Below, piece after piece: positions 1 to 7,554 of a stretch of 64,000 bases of DNA. The first letter of the stretch is position 1. Every line of letters starts with the position of its first letter. Position numbers and translations under genes: made by a program. The stretch comes from a bacterium (GTDB lineage: Bacteria; Planctomycetota; UBA1135; UBA2386): positions 179,668 through 243,667 of the forward strand of contig JAUILN010000016.1 in NCBI GenBank assembly GCA_030432695.1. The letters are read 5' to 3'. The notes beneath the pieces are model-generated. The model was not told the DNA's origin. It ran no database searches and worked only from the letters and a program-made list of their open reading frames with translations.

Positions 1-1
1 G

Positions 2-265
2 GCCCGCCGGATCGTCGTCGACCTGCGGGAGTCCGCCCTGCACGAGGCCGGTGAGCTCATCGCCGCCCGCGCCGCCGGCATCACCGACCCGGGGGACTGG
101 CTCGAACTGGGAGACCTGCTCGCCGACCCGGATCTTTGTCGTCACGATCCGGACGCGATCACGCTCTTCAAGTCCGTCGGCCACGCGGTGCAGGACCTCT
201 ACGCGGCGCGTTGCGCACTCGACCGCGCCCACCGACTCGGCCTCGGCCAGGCCCTCTCGCACTGA
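2..265 (+). CDS. Delta-1-pyrroline-2-carboxylate reductase, C-terminal fragment (ornithine cyclodeaminase/mu-crystallin family)
   Basis: The window opens inside this gene; only the last 87 residues are visible. The segment ITLFKSVGHAVQDL (fragment residues 53-66) is the conserved C-terminal signature of the ornithine cyclodeaminase/mu-crystallin family, NAD(P)H-dependent enzymes acting on cyclic imines or amino acids. The stop codon is directly followed by the ATG of a trans-3-hydroxy-L-proline dehydratase gene, so the two are almost certainly co-transcribed and translationally coupled. Some members of this family reduce delta-1-pyrroline-2-carboxylate, the product of that dehydratase, to L-proline (LhpI in bacterial nomenclature). 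The family call rests on sequence. The specific substrate is inferred from the neighbour, and an ornithine cyclodeaminase or alanine dehydrogenase activity cannot be excluded without the N-terminal part. Confidence 0.82.
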   Translation, partial: ARRIVVDLRESALHEAGELIAARAAGITDPGDWLELGDLLADPDLCRHDPDAITLFKSVGHAVQDLYAARCALDRAHRLGLGQALSH

Positions 266-1249
266 ATGGAACCCCTCCGCACCATCGAAGCCCATACCGC
301 GGGCGAGCCGCTCCGTATCGTCACCGACGGCTACCCGACCATCCCCGGCGCCACGATGCTCGAGCGGCGCAGCTACGCGCGCCAGCACCTCGACCACCTG
401 CGGCGGGTGTTGATCCACGAGCCGCGCGGCCATGCCGACATGTATGCGGCGGTGCTGACCCCACCGGCCAGCGACGACGGCGACGTCGGGGTGCTGTTCC
501 TGCACAACGAGGGCTACAGCACGATGTGCGGCCACGGGATCCTCGCGATCGTCAAGGCCGGGATCGAGCACGGCCTGTTCGACGCCGACCCCGCGGCGAT
601 CCGCATCGACACTCCTGCCGGTCGGGTCGTCGCGACCGCGCGGCTCGCGGGATCACGGGTCCGCGACGTGTCGTTCATCAACGTTCCATCGTTCGTCGAC
701 CGGGAGATCACTGTGGAGGTCGAAGGCCTCGGCGCGGTCGACTGCACGATCGCCTACGGCGGCGCCTACTACGCCTACGTCGACGCCCCGACGTTGGGGC
801 TGCCCCTCGACGCCGACCATGCCGGGCCCCTGATCCGCCACGGCCGCGCGATCAAGGACGCAGTGGCTCGCCAGTGCCGACTGCGCCACCCGACCGGCGA
901 CGCCGACCTCGACTTCCTCTACGGCACGATCTTCGTCGCGCCGACACCGGACGCACACAGCCGCAACGTCTGCGTGTTCGCCGACGGCGAACTCGACCGG
1001 TCGCCGACCGGGACCGGGGTGAGTGGACGCGCCGCGATCCACCACGCGCGCGGCGAACTCGGCAGCGAGTGGATCCGTATCGAGAGCATCCTCGGCACCA
1101 GCTTCGAGGTGCGGGTGGTCGACACGCTGACGCTCGGCGACCGCCCGGCGATCGTGCCCGAGGTGCGAGGCCGCGCCCACCTGATCGGACGGGCGGAATG
1201 GTCGCTCGAGGACGGCGATCCGTTGCCGGACGGCTTCCTGATCCGTTGA
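266..1249 (+). CDS. lhpH: Trans-3-hydroxy-L-proline dehydratase (proline racemase superfamily)
   Basis: A 327-residue cytoplasmic protein of the proline racemase superfamily. Racemases and 4-hydroxyproline epimerases use two catalytic cysteines. Here the first is present (C88 in TMCGHG) but the second is a threonine (T248 in SPTGTGVSG). That Cys/Thr pairing marks trans-3-hydroxy-L-proline dehydratases (EC 4.2.1.77), which remove water to give delta-1-pyrroline-2-carboxylate. The start ATG abuts the stop of an ornithine-cyclodeaminase-family gene expected to reduce that product to L-proline, so the two form a complete short pathway. Trans-3-hydroxyproline occurs in collagen and some other proteins, so this is probably a scavenging route. 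A hairpin follows the stop codon. The active-site assignment is by motif; activity is inferred. Confidence 0.88.
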   Translation: MEPLRTIEAHTAGEPLRIVTDGYPTIPGATMLERRSYARQHLDHLRRVLIHEPRGHADMYAAVLTPPASDDGDVGVLFLHNEGYSTMCGHGILAIVKAGIEHGLFDADPAAIRIDTPAGRVVATARLAGSRVRDVSFINVPSFVDREITVEVEGLGAVDCTIAYGGAYYAYVDAPTLGLPLDADHAGPLIRHGRAIKDAVARQCRLRHPTGDADLDFLYGTIFVAPTPDAHSRNVCVFADGELDRSPTGTGVSGRAAIHHARGELGSEWIRIESILGTSFEVRVVDTLTLGDRPAIVPEVRGRAHLIGRAEWSLEDGDPLPDGFLIR

Positions 1250-1269
1250 GCCCGACGGACCGGTCGGGC
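1250..1269 (+). terminator. Hairpin directly after the hydroxyproline genes
   Basis: Perfect 7-base arms GCCCGAC (1250-1256) and GTCGGGC (1263-1269) flank a 6-base loop and begin on the base after the stop codon. There is no T-run afterwards, so this is at best a non-canonical terminator or a 3' end stabiliser. Confidence 0.4.
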
Positions 1270-1413
1270 GCCGCGTCGGGCTCAGGGTCTTGTCCAAGGG
1301 AGAGCGGGATCGGGGCCGAGTACAATTGAGGGGTCGCACGAACCGGCCCCCCGATCGTCTCGGGGAGCGGGCCCTGCATTCCCTCTGTGGTGCCTTTCCG
1401 CACCGTTGAAATC

Positions 1414-2919
1414 ATGCTCCCGCTGCTGACTCCGCTCGCGCTTTCCGCGCTCTCCTTCCCGGCCGTTCCGCAGGAGCCGCCGGTCCTGAATGCCTACTAC
1501 GAGACCGACCGCGGAGGCCTGCGCCTCACGGCGGAGGTCCACCATGGAGTCGGTCCCGTGTTCGCCTTGCTCGCGCGGGCCGACCAGAACGGCGGCCCGC
1601 CCGCGGTGATGGACTTCGCTGCTCTCGACGCGAACGGTCATGGCGAGATCCATGCGGTGTTCCCGACCGCGGTGATCGAACACCTGCAGCGCCAGGGCGT
1701 GCAGGTGCAGCTCTCGGCGGCCATGTGGGACGGCACGTCGATCTTCGAGACCGAGGGCGACTTCCAGGTCGGCATGAGCATCACGTCGACCGTCCTCGAC
1801 TTCGACTACACCATCGGTGACGACTCGGTGATGGTGGCCGGCCGTAGGATCGCCGACCAGTACCAGGACGTCGGTCTCGACATCTCGGTGCGCAACACCT
1901 CGGGCCCCGACGTCGCGATCCTGTTCGATTCCGCGAACCCGACCGGCGGCGACGACGACCTCCGCACCCCGAACCCGGGTGCCTACAACAACACCGTCCC
2001 GCTGGGCCACCTGTTGATCATCGCCGAGAACGTCGCCGACGCGAACGCCGACGACCTGATCGACGTGCCCGACGACGACGCCGACGGCGGCAGCATCTAC
2101 TTCGACTTCGCGCAGAAGGCCAAGATCGAAGGGGTGACCCTGGTCGACATCGACGAGGTCCGCGGCACGCAGCTACGCTTCTACCGCAATGGCGACCTGA
2201 TGACGCCCGACGAGGTCCTCGACCTGGATTCGCTGGGCGATGGCAGCGTCCAGGAGCTGACCTTCTTCGAGGACGAAGTCGATCGCTTCGAGGTGTTCTT
2301 CCGCGGTAGCGGCGGCGTTTCGAACCTGATCCTCGACACCTGCCCCAAGCAGCTCAACTTCGACGAGCTGCAGTTCGGCGAGCCGCGGGGCCTGCCGGCC
2401 GGCACCTGGATCACCGACAACTTCCTGGATTGCGGCGTGACGGTCGCGGCGCTCAACAACGAGCCGCGTCACCCCGACAAGGCGATCCTGTTCGACACCC
2501 AGAACATCACGGGTGGCGACACCGACCTGCGCACTCCGAACCCCGGGGCGCCCGGCAACGACGAGCCGCTCGGCATGGTGCTGATCATCGCCGAGAACGA
2601 CGTCGACGCGAACATGGACAACCTGGTCGACGACCCGGACGACGAGGCCGCCGGTGGCCGCATCGAGATCAACTGGGCCTACGACGTGACCTTCGTTCGC
2701 ACCCGCATCCTCGACGTCGACGGCAGCGAGATCGACTACCTGCGTCTCTACGACGCGATGGACAACGAGATCTACGCCGAGCTGATCCCCGATGCGCCGG
2801 ACGGCGCCGTGCAGCGCATCGCCCCGATGGTCCCGCACGTCCGCCGCGCGGTCCTCGAACTCGGTGGCTCGGGCGCATTGTCGCGGATCATCTACTGCCC
2901 CGATCCGGCGACCAACTGA
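1414..2919 (+). CDS. Secreted protein with two tandem FDxxxxTGGDxDLxTPNPG modules
   Basis: A 501-residue exported protein of unknown function. ATG 1414 is chosen over an in-frame GTG at 1387 because it places a clean hydrophobic signal sequence at the N-terminus (LPLLTPLALSALSFPAVPQ). After about 145 residues a module of roughly 150 residues occurs twice (about 155-310 and 335-490). Each copy has an I-x-D-x-[YF]-x-D-x-G start, then FDSANPTGGDDDLRTPNPG or FDTQNITGGDTDLRTPNPG, then LIIAEN, an acidic D-N/D-L-[IV]-D-x-P-D-D stretch and a G-G-x-I strand. The Asp-rich loops suggest calcium binding. Similar modules occur in secreted PEP-CTERM-type proteins of aquatic bacteria, but I know no function. 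A TACAAT box at 1321-1326 could be its promoter -10. Confidence 0.75.
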   Translation: MLPLLTPLALSALSFPAVPQEPPVLNAYYETDRGGLRLTAEVHHGVGPVFALLARADQNGGPPAVMDFAALDANGHGEIHAVFPTAVIEHLQRQGVQVQLSAAMWDGTSIFETEGDFQVGMSITSTVLDFDYTIGDDSVMVAGRRIADQYQDVGLDISVRNTSGPDVAILFDSANPTGGDDDLRTPNPGAYNNTVPLGHLLIIAENVADANADDLIDVPDDDADGGSIYFDFAQKAKIEGVTLVDIDEVRGTQLRFYRNGDLMTPDEVLDLDSLGDGSVQELTFFEDEVDRFEVFFRGSGGVSNLILDTCPKQLNFDELQFGEPRGLPAGTWITDNFLDCGVTVAALNNEPRHPDKAILFDTQNITGGDTDLRTPNPGAPGNDEPLGMVLIIAENDVDANMDNLVDDPDDEAAGGRIEINWAYDVTFVRTRILDVDGSEIDYLRLYDAMDNEIYAELIPDAPDGAVQRIAPMVPHVRRAVLELGGSGALSRIIYCPDPATN

Positions 2920-2935
2920 CCTCTGCCCCCCAAAG

Positions 2936-2972
2936 TCTGTCGTAGTCGGTGCCAGGCACCAACTACGACAGA
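2936..2972. repeat. Dispersed palindromic repeat, copy 1 (GGTGCCAGGCACC family)
   Basis: Two 18-base arms (2936-2953 and 2955-2972) form an inverted repeat around A2954, with one mismatch. The outer arm reads TCTGTCGTAGT and the core GGTGCCAGGCACC. It lies 16 bases after the preceding stop codon, in the only spacer before the sulfatase gene. The same element recurs after katG and near the right edge of the window. Confidence 0.9.
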
Positions 2973-3021
2973 TTCCTGGCGCCTGGGCCGCGGCTTGCCC
3001 AGGCGCGTCCGGCCCCCGACC

Positions 3022-5010
3022 ATGCGCGGCATGCGCAGCCTCGCCGCAGTCGCCCTGCTCCTGGTCGGAGTCCTGACGATGGGTCCAGTCACCGCGCAGG
3101 ACTCCCGGCCTGCCGCCCCCCGTCGCCCGAACATCCTGTTCTGCATGGCCGACGACTGGGGCTGGCCGCACGCCGGCGCGCTCGGCGACGAGGTCGTGCA
3201 GACGCCGACCTTCGACCGGCTGGCGCGCGAGGGCGTGCTGTTCGAACGCGCCTGGATCTCCAGCCCCTCGTGCACCCCGAGCCGCAACGCGATCCTCACC
3301 GGCCAGCAGTTCTACCGGCTGGGTGAAGGCGCCAACCTGCACAGCACGCTCGATCCCGCGCACCCGAACTTCATGTTCCTGCTGCGCGAGGCCGGCTACC
3401 GGATCGGCCATTGGCGCAAGGCCTGGGGGCCCGGCAACTGGAAGGCCGGCGGCTACACCGAGGATCCCTGCGGGCCCGGCGGCACGTTCGAGAAGTTCCT
3501 CGACGAGCACGACCCCGACCAGCCGTTCTGCTTCTGGTTCGGCTCCTCGGATCCGCACCGCGGCTACGAGAAGGGCAGCGGGGTGGCGAGCGGGATCGAC
3601 CCGGCGAAGATCCGCGTGCCCGCGTTCTTCCCCGACCATCCGGAGGTCCGCAGCGACATCGCCGACTACTACTTCGAGGTGCAGCGTTGGGACGGTGACG
3701 TCGGCCAGGCGCTGGCATTGCTCGAGGCACGCGGTGCACTCGACGACACGATCGTGGTGATGACCGGCGACCACGGGATGCCGTTCCCGCGCTGCAAGGG
3801 CAACCTCTACGACTGGGGATCCCGGGTGCCGTTGGCGGTGCGCTGGGGGAAGAACCTGGCGCCGCGGCGTGAGGGCGAGGCCTTCGTGTCGCTGACCGAT
3901 CTGGCGCCGACGTTCCTGGAGGCGGCGGGAGTTCCGGTGCCTGAGGAGATGACGGGTCGGAGCCTGGTGACGTTGATGACCGATCCGGCGGCGGAGGGTG
4001 CGCGGAATGGCCGCGACTTCGTGGTCTTCGGCCGCGAGCGGCACGTGCCGGCGCAGAGGATGCCTTCGATGGTGGGGTATCCGGCGCGGGCGATCCGGAC
4101 GGATCGGTGGTTGTTGATCGAGAACCTCGAACCCGAACGGTGGCCCGCGGGCGTCGCCGAGCTGGCCACCCACCCGATCGACGTGCACGCCGACTGCGAC
4201 AACGGACCGACCAAGAGCCTGATCGTCGGCGGTCGGGACGGGTCCTTCGCCGAAGCCTACCGGCTGTGCTTCGGACGCCGTGGGATGATCGAGCTCTACG
4301 ACTGCGACGCGGACCCCGACCAGGTCGAGAACCTGGCCACCAACGAGCACCTTCCTCGGCTGCGATCGGTCCTCGATGAACTGGATGCACGGCTCCGAAC
4401 CGAGCGCGTCCGCACCGAAGATCCGCGGGTGTCGGGCAACGCGGGCGACTTCGACTCCTTCCCCTACCGCGCCGGCTATCTGAAGAAGCGCATCGACACT
4501 TTCCGCGAGAGCCATCCCGAGCTGTTCGTGGACCCCGCCCTCCAACCTCCCGAGGAAGACGGCTACGGCCTCCCGCTGCGCTTCCAATGGACCTTCGGCG
4601 GAGACCGGCACGCGACCCTCGACTCCTTCCGGGAGGCGGTCCGCGCGTTCAACCGCGAGATCGGTGAAGACCGTGCCGACTGGGCGGCGAAGCAGCCAGC
4701 CCTCGTCCTCTGCGCGACTCCGAGGTGCTATGTGATCTACGAGGGCCTCGACGCGACCGGGAACGAGTATGAGACCAAGGCGATGGTGGTCGTGGCCTCG
4801 GACCCCGCCGGCGTCACGTTGGCCGACCTGCTCTGGCAGGTGGACGAGCACGCCCACGACGAGTGGGCGAACGCCGACCACCGCTATCCCGAAGCCATCT
4901 TCCGGCAGTCACACGCCGAGGCGCGCCAGAGCTTCTCCCGCCTGCCAAAGGTCCTCTCCGTACTGAGCGACCCGACCCTCCCGATCTTCTCCGTGGACTG
5001 CGGCAGCTGA
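3022..5010 (+). CDS. Secreted sulfatase (formylglycine-dependent, N-sulfoglucosamine sulfohydrolase-like) with unusual C-terminal extension
   Basis: A 662-residue type I sulfatase. It has a signal peptide (residues 1-26), the metal-binding start NILFCMADDWGW with D44/D45, and the activation motif C84-T-P-S-R followed by AILTG, whose cysteine is converted to formylglycine. A later MTGDHGMPF segment supplies further metal ligands. The overall type resembles heparan N-sulfatase-like planctomycete enzymes that remove sulfate from polysaccharides outside the cytoplasm. ATG 3022 is chosen because it gives the signal peptide; a second ATG lies three codons on. The family normally ends near residue 480-500. 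Here about 160 further residues follow, with no similarity I recognise and a pair of cysteines at LCATPRC. It converges on the next gene with one base between stops. Confidence 0.88.
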   Translation: MRGMRSLAAVALLLVGVLTMGPVTAQDSRPAAPRRPNILFCMADDWGWPHAGALGDEVVQTPTFDRLAREGVLFERAWISSPSCTPSRNAILTGQQFYRLGEGANLHSTLDPAHPNFMFLLREAGYRIGHWRKAWGPGNWKAGGYTEDPCGPGGTFEKFLDEHDPDQPFCFWFGSSDPHRGYEKGSGVASGIDPAKIRVPAFFPDHPEVRSDIADYYFEVQRWDGDVGQALALLEARGALDDTIVVMTGDHGMPFPRCKGNLYDWGSRVPLAVRWGKNLAPRREGEAFVSLTDLAPTFLEAAGVPVPEEMTGRSLVTLMTDPAAEGARNGRDFVVFGRERHVPAQRMPSMVGYPARAIRTDRWLLIENLEPERWPAGVAELATHPIDVHADCDNGPTKSLIVGGRDGSFAEAYRLCFGRRGMIELYDCDADPDQVENLATNEHLPRLRSVLDELDARLRTERVRTEDPRVSGNAGDFDSFPYRAGYLKKRIDTFRESHPELFVDPALQPPEEDGYGLPLRFQWTFGGDRHATLDSFREAVRAFNREIGEDRADWAAKQPALVLCATPRCYVIYEGLDATGNEYETKAMVVVASDPAGVTLADLLWQVDEHAHDEWANADHRYPEAIFRQSHAEARQSFSRLPKVLSVLSDPTLPIFSVDCGS

Positions 5011-5011
5011 A

Positions 5012-7474
5012 CTAACGCTCCACTTCGACGCGCAGCGGAGGGCGCGCGTCGGACCGGACTTCGCCAGTGCTCACGAACTCCAGCTCCGCGATCTGCGTAT
5101 TGCGCGGCACGTCCACCGCCTGCCCCCGGTCCCAACCCGCGGTCACCACGAGTCGAAAGCGGCGGGCACCAGCGCCCCTCTCTCCCAACTGGACTTCCAC
5201 CGGCGCATTCGGCACCCCGATCTCACCGAGCGCCTGCCATCCATCGCCCGAAGCCACCTCCAGGCGCGCCCGCCGCGGCCCGTAGTCCGGGCGGGGCACC
5301 AGACGCACCGCCGTCGCCGAGCCAGCAGCAGATGGCCGGCTGAACTCCACCATGATCGGCTCTGCCGCGGTCGGGCCGACTCCCGCATCCGTCGTCAGCA
5401 CGGCGAAGCTCCGCCGATCCCCGTCCGCCAGCTGCGCCAGCGGACTCCGCTCGGAAGACACCGCATCCGAAGCGACGTCCACCGCGGTCCAGCTCGGCCG
5501 AGGGGTCGCGAGATCGAGTTCGACCACGACGCGCGGCCCCTCCGACCCATCCCGACAGACCACGCGCAGTCCCTCCGCGCTCCGCACCAACTCCAGTCCG
5601 TCACTCGCCGCTCCCGCGAAGCACTGCACCACGAACAGACCGTCCCGCCCGCGGAACTCCACGAAGTCCTCCGCCGCCGAGCGCCGCGTGTATTCGCCGG
5701 CGGGCCGATAGCGGAAGCCGCCCGGCGCGACGAGTCCGAGCAGACCGTCCACCTCCAACACTTCGCCGTCGACCGCGAACGGACCACCGCCCTGCATCGG
5801 CAGCACCTGCCGCTCGCCGCCAAGCCAACGCAGCCGGCGCCCACCACCGGGACTCACGTTGTCGTTCTGGATCCCCAGCGCCCCGAGCGGCGCATCGGCG
5901 AGCCACAGCACCGAATCGCGCAGCGCGACCATTGCCGAGCGCGCACCACCCGCGTGGTCGAGGACGATCGCGCGGCCACGGGCATGCTCGACCAGCCGAT
6001 GCCCCACGACCGGCGCCGCGGGCAACAGCCCACTGACCGCCGGCGTGGTCACGTAGGGCTCCGGCCCCGGCCCCTCCCCGAGCGGATGGAACAACCCGGT
6101 CGCCCGCCCCTCGGTCGACACCGACGCGAACCACGCCGGCCGCCGCACCACCAGCACGCCGCTCGGCTCCGACCACCAGCTCGCGTCGCCACGCAGCGCC
6201 GGGTCGTCCGCCGGATCCGGGAACTCCCCCCAGGTGTCGAGGTGCAGCACCGCGAGCACCATCCGCTTGACCAGGATCGGCTCCCACCACCACTCCAGGT
6301 TGGTCGCCCCCAGCAACCGCCCCGGCGGTGACGCCGCGGTGCGGAGTGCGCTGGCATGGAACACCCGCCGCTCGGCGAGCGACGCCACCGGATCGCGGAG
6401 CACCCCGGCCACGAACGCGTGGATGGTGTGCCGGCAGGCGAGATGGATCGTCCAGTCGGAGCCGGCGGGGAACGCGTAGTCACCGTCCGGCATCAGGATC
6501 CGCCGCAGCACCTGCCAGGCGTCCGCGACGTGGTGCAGCGCGTAGGGCCGGTAGCTCTTCGCGAACCCACTCCCATGGCGCCGGTCGCCCAACTCGACCA
6601 TCAGCAGCGACTCGCCGAGCATGGCGACCGAGCCGCCGAGGTACGACGGATGGAAGAAGCCGTGGTTCTGCAGCGTGAAGTCGTCGTACAGGTTGGTCGT
6701 GGTGACGACGTCGCGGACGCGCCCATCACCGAGCGATGCCGCGGAGTCCCGGTCGGCCGCGACCGACAGGGTGTTCGCCGCCATCCGCTGCGCGCCCTGC
6801 AGCCAGGCCAGGGCGTGGTCGTGCTCGGGGAACAGCGCGAGCGCGATGGCCGGCGCGAAGGTGTCCCAGGCGTTCTCCTCGGCTGCGGTGTTGCCCGGCT
6901 TGCCGTCACCGGGTGGCTGCGCGGAGCGATGGTCGGCCTCGTCCACGACGACCCGAGTGATGTCGGCCCACACCTCGGGATCGAGATCCTCCCGGACCAG
7001 CCACGCAGCCAGCCCCGACGCCCCCATCCACAGCGACGACTGCCAGGAATGCCCCCAGGGCTTGCCGTCCGCGCACGCGCCACCGCCGGTGACGTGCGAC
7101 TCGGCGAGGAAGCGCCACGATGCCGCGACCCGCGCCAACCGACCCTTCCGGTCGAGATCCCTGGCCGCGAGATCCTCACGCTGCGCTTCGCTCAGCCAGC
7201 CACGGTCCTCGGCGTGCACCAGGAAGGCGAGCAGCAGCGTGATGTTGCTGGTCCCACGGATCCCCCCATTGCCGGCCGAACGGCCGTCGCCCCAGTAGCC
7301 GCCATGAGCCTGCTCGTGCCACAGCGAGTCGACGTGCCCGGCATAGCGGACCAAGGACGGCAGGTAGGTGGCGATGCGTTCGGCGTTCGGCTGCCGGTCG
7401 GCACGTTCCTGGGAAGGCACCAACTGGATCGCGAACGATCCGACCAGCAGGAGGATCGACGCTGCGCGGAGCAT
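5012..7474 (-). CDS. Large secreted protein, putative polysaccharide lyase/hydrolase with C-terminal discoidin-like domain
   Basis: An 820-residue exported protein. ATG 7474 begins a good signal peptide (LRAASILLLVGSFAIQLVPS). Residues from about 30 to 400 are helix-rich and Trp/His-rich, with segments such as GKPWGHSWQSSLWMGAS, NLYDDFTLQNHGFFHP and LEWWWEPILVKRM. This looks like an (alpha/alpha) toroid of the sort found in polysaccharide lyases and glycosidases. The middle is beta-rich, and the last 130 residues end in VDVPRNTQIAELEF, typical of F5/8-type (discoidin) carbohydrate-binding domains. I cannot assign a named family or catalytic residues. Its position between a sulfatase (convergent) and a nitrilase-heparinase fusion (divergent, 80 bases apart) supports a role in breaking down an acidic polysaccharide; that role is inference. 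Confidence 0.7.
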   Translation of the reverse strand: MLRAASILLLVGSFAIQLVPSQERADRQPNAERIATYLPSLVRYAGHVDSLWHEQAHGGYWGDGRSAGNGGIRGTSNITLLLAFLVHAEDRGWLSEAQREDLAARDLDRKGRLARVAASWRFLAESHVTGGGACADGKPWGHSWQSSLWMGASGLAAWLVREDLDPEVWADITRVVVDEADHRSAQPPGDGKPGNTAAEENAWDTFAPAIALALFPEHDHALAWLQGAQRMAANTLSVAADRDSAASLGDGRVRDVVTTTNLYDDFTLQNHGFFHPSYLGGSVAMLGESLLMVELGDRRHGSGFAKSYRPYALHHVADAWQVLRRILMPDGDYAFPAGSDWTIHLACRHTIHAFVAGVLRDPVASLAERRVFHASALRTAASPPGRLLGATNLEWWWEPILVKRMVLAVLHLDTWGEFPDPADDPALRGDASWWSEPSGVLVVRRPAWFASVSTEGRATGLFHPLGEGPGPEPYVTTPAVSGLLPAAPVVGHRLVEHARGRAIVLDHAGGARSAMVALRDSVLWLADAPLGALGIQNDNVSPGGGRRLRWLGGERQVLPMQGGGPFAVDGEVLEVDGLLGLVAPGGFRYRPAGEYTRRSAAEDFVEFRGRDGLFVVQCFAGAASDGLELVRSAEGLRVVCRDGSEGPRVVVELDLATPRPSWTAVDVASDAVSSERSPLAQLADGDRRSFAVLTTDAGVGPTAAEPIMVEFSRPSAAGSATAVRLVPRPDYGPRRARLEVASGDGWQALGEIGVPNAPVEVQLGERGAGARRFRLVVTAGWDRGQAVDVPRNTQIAELEFVSTGEVRSDARPPLRVEVER

Positions 7475-7516
7475 CACGAAGTTGTAACCGCTCCGCTTCG
7501 CCCACCCTCTTCCTGC

Positions 7517-7533
7517 GTGGTGCCAGACACCAC
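7517..7533. repeat. Dispersed palindromic repeat, short copy
   Basis: GTGGTG (7517-7522) and CACCAC (7528-7533) enclose CCAGA. The core GGTGCCAGACACC differs by one base from the GGTGCCAGGCACC core of the other copies. It sits in the 80-base divergent spacer, just upstream of the nitrilase-heparinase promoter. Confidence 0.65.
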
Positions 7534-7542
7534 CAAGACCGG

Positions 7543-7548
7543 TAGGGT
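7543..7548 (+). promoter_or_regulatory. Predicted -10 box TAGGGT, leaderless start
   Basis: TAGGGT lies six bases before ATG 7555. With normal initiation about 6-7 bases after the -10 box, the transcript would begin at the start codon. No Shine-Dalgarno sequence could fit in such an mRNA. Confidence 0.5.
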
Positions 7549-7554
7549 GACAGG

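Noticed and set aside
1290..1326. TTGTCC and TACAAT as a paired -35/-10 promoter
   Set aside because: The spacing is 25 bases, too long for a sigma-70-type pair; TACAAT alone remains a possible -10.
2936..2972. Palindrome as a standard intrinsic terminator
   Set aside because: The stem is strong but no T-run follows, and the element recurs upstream of genes as well; repeat classification is safer, though an effect on mRNA ends is possible.
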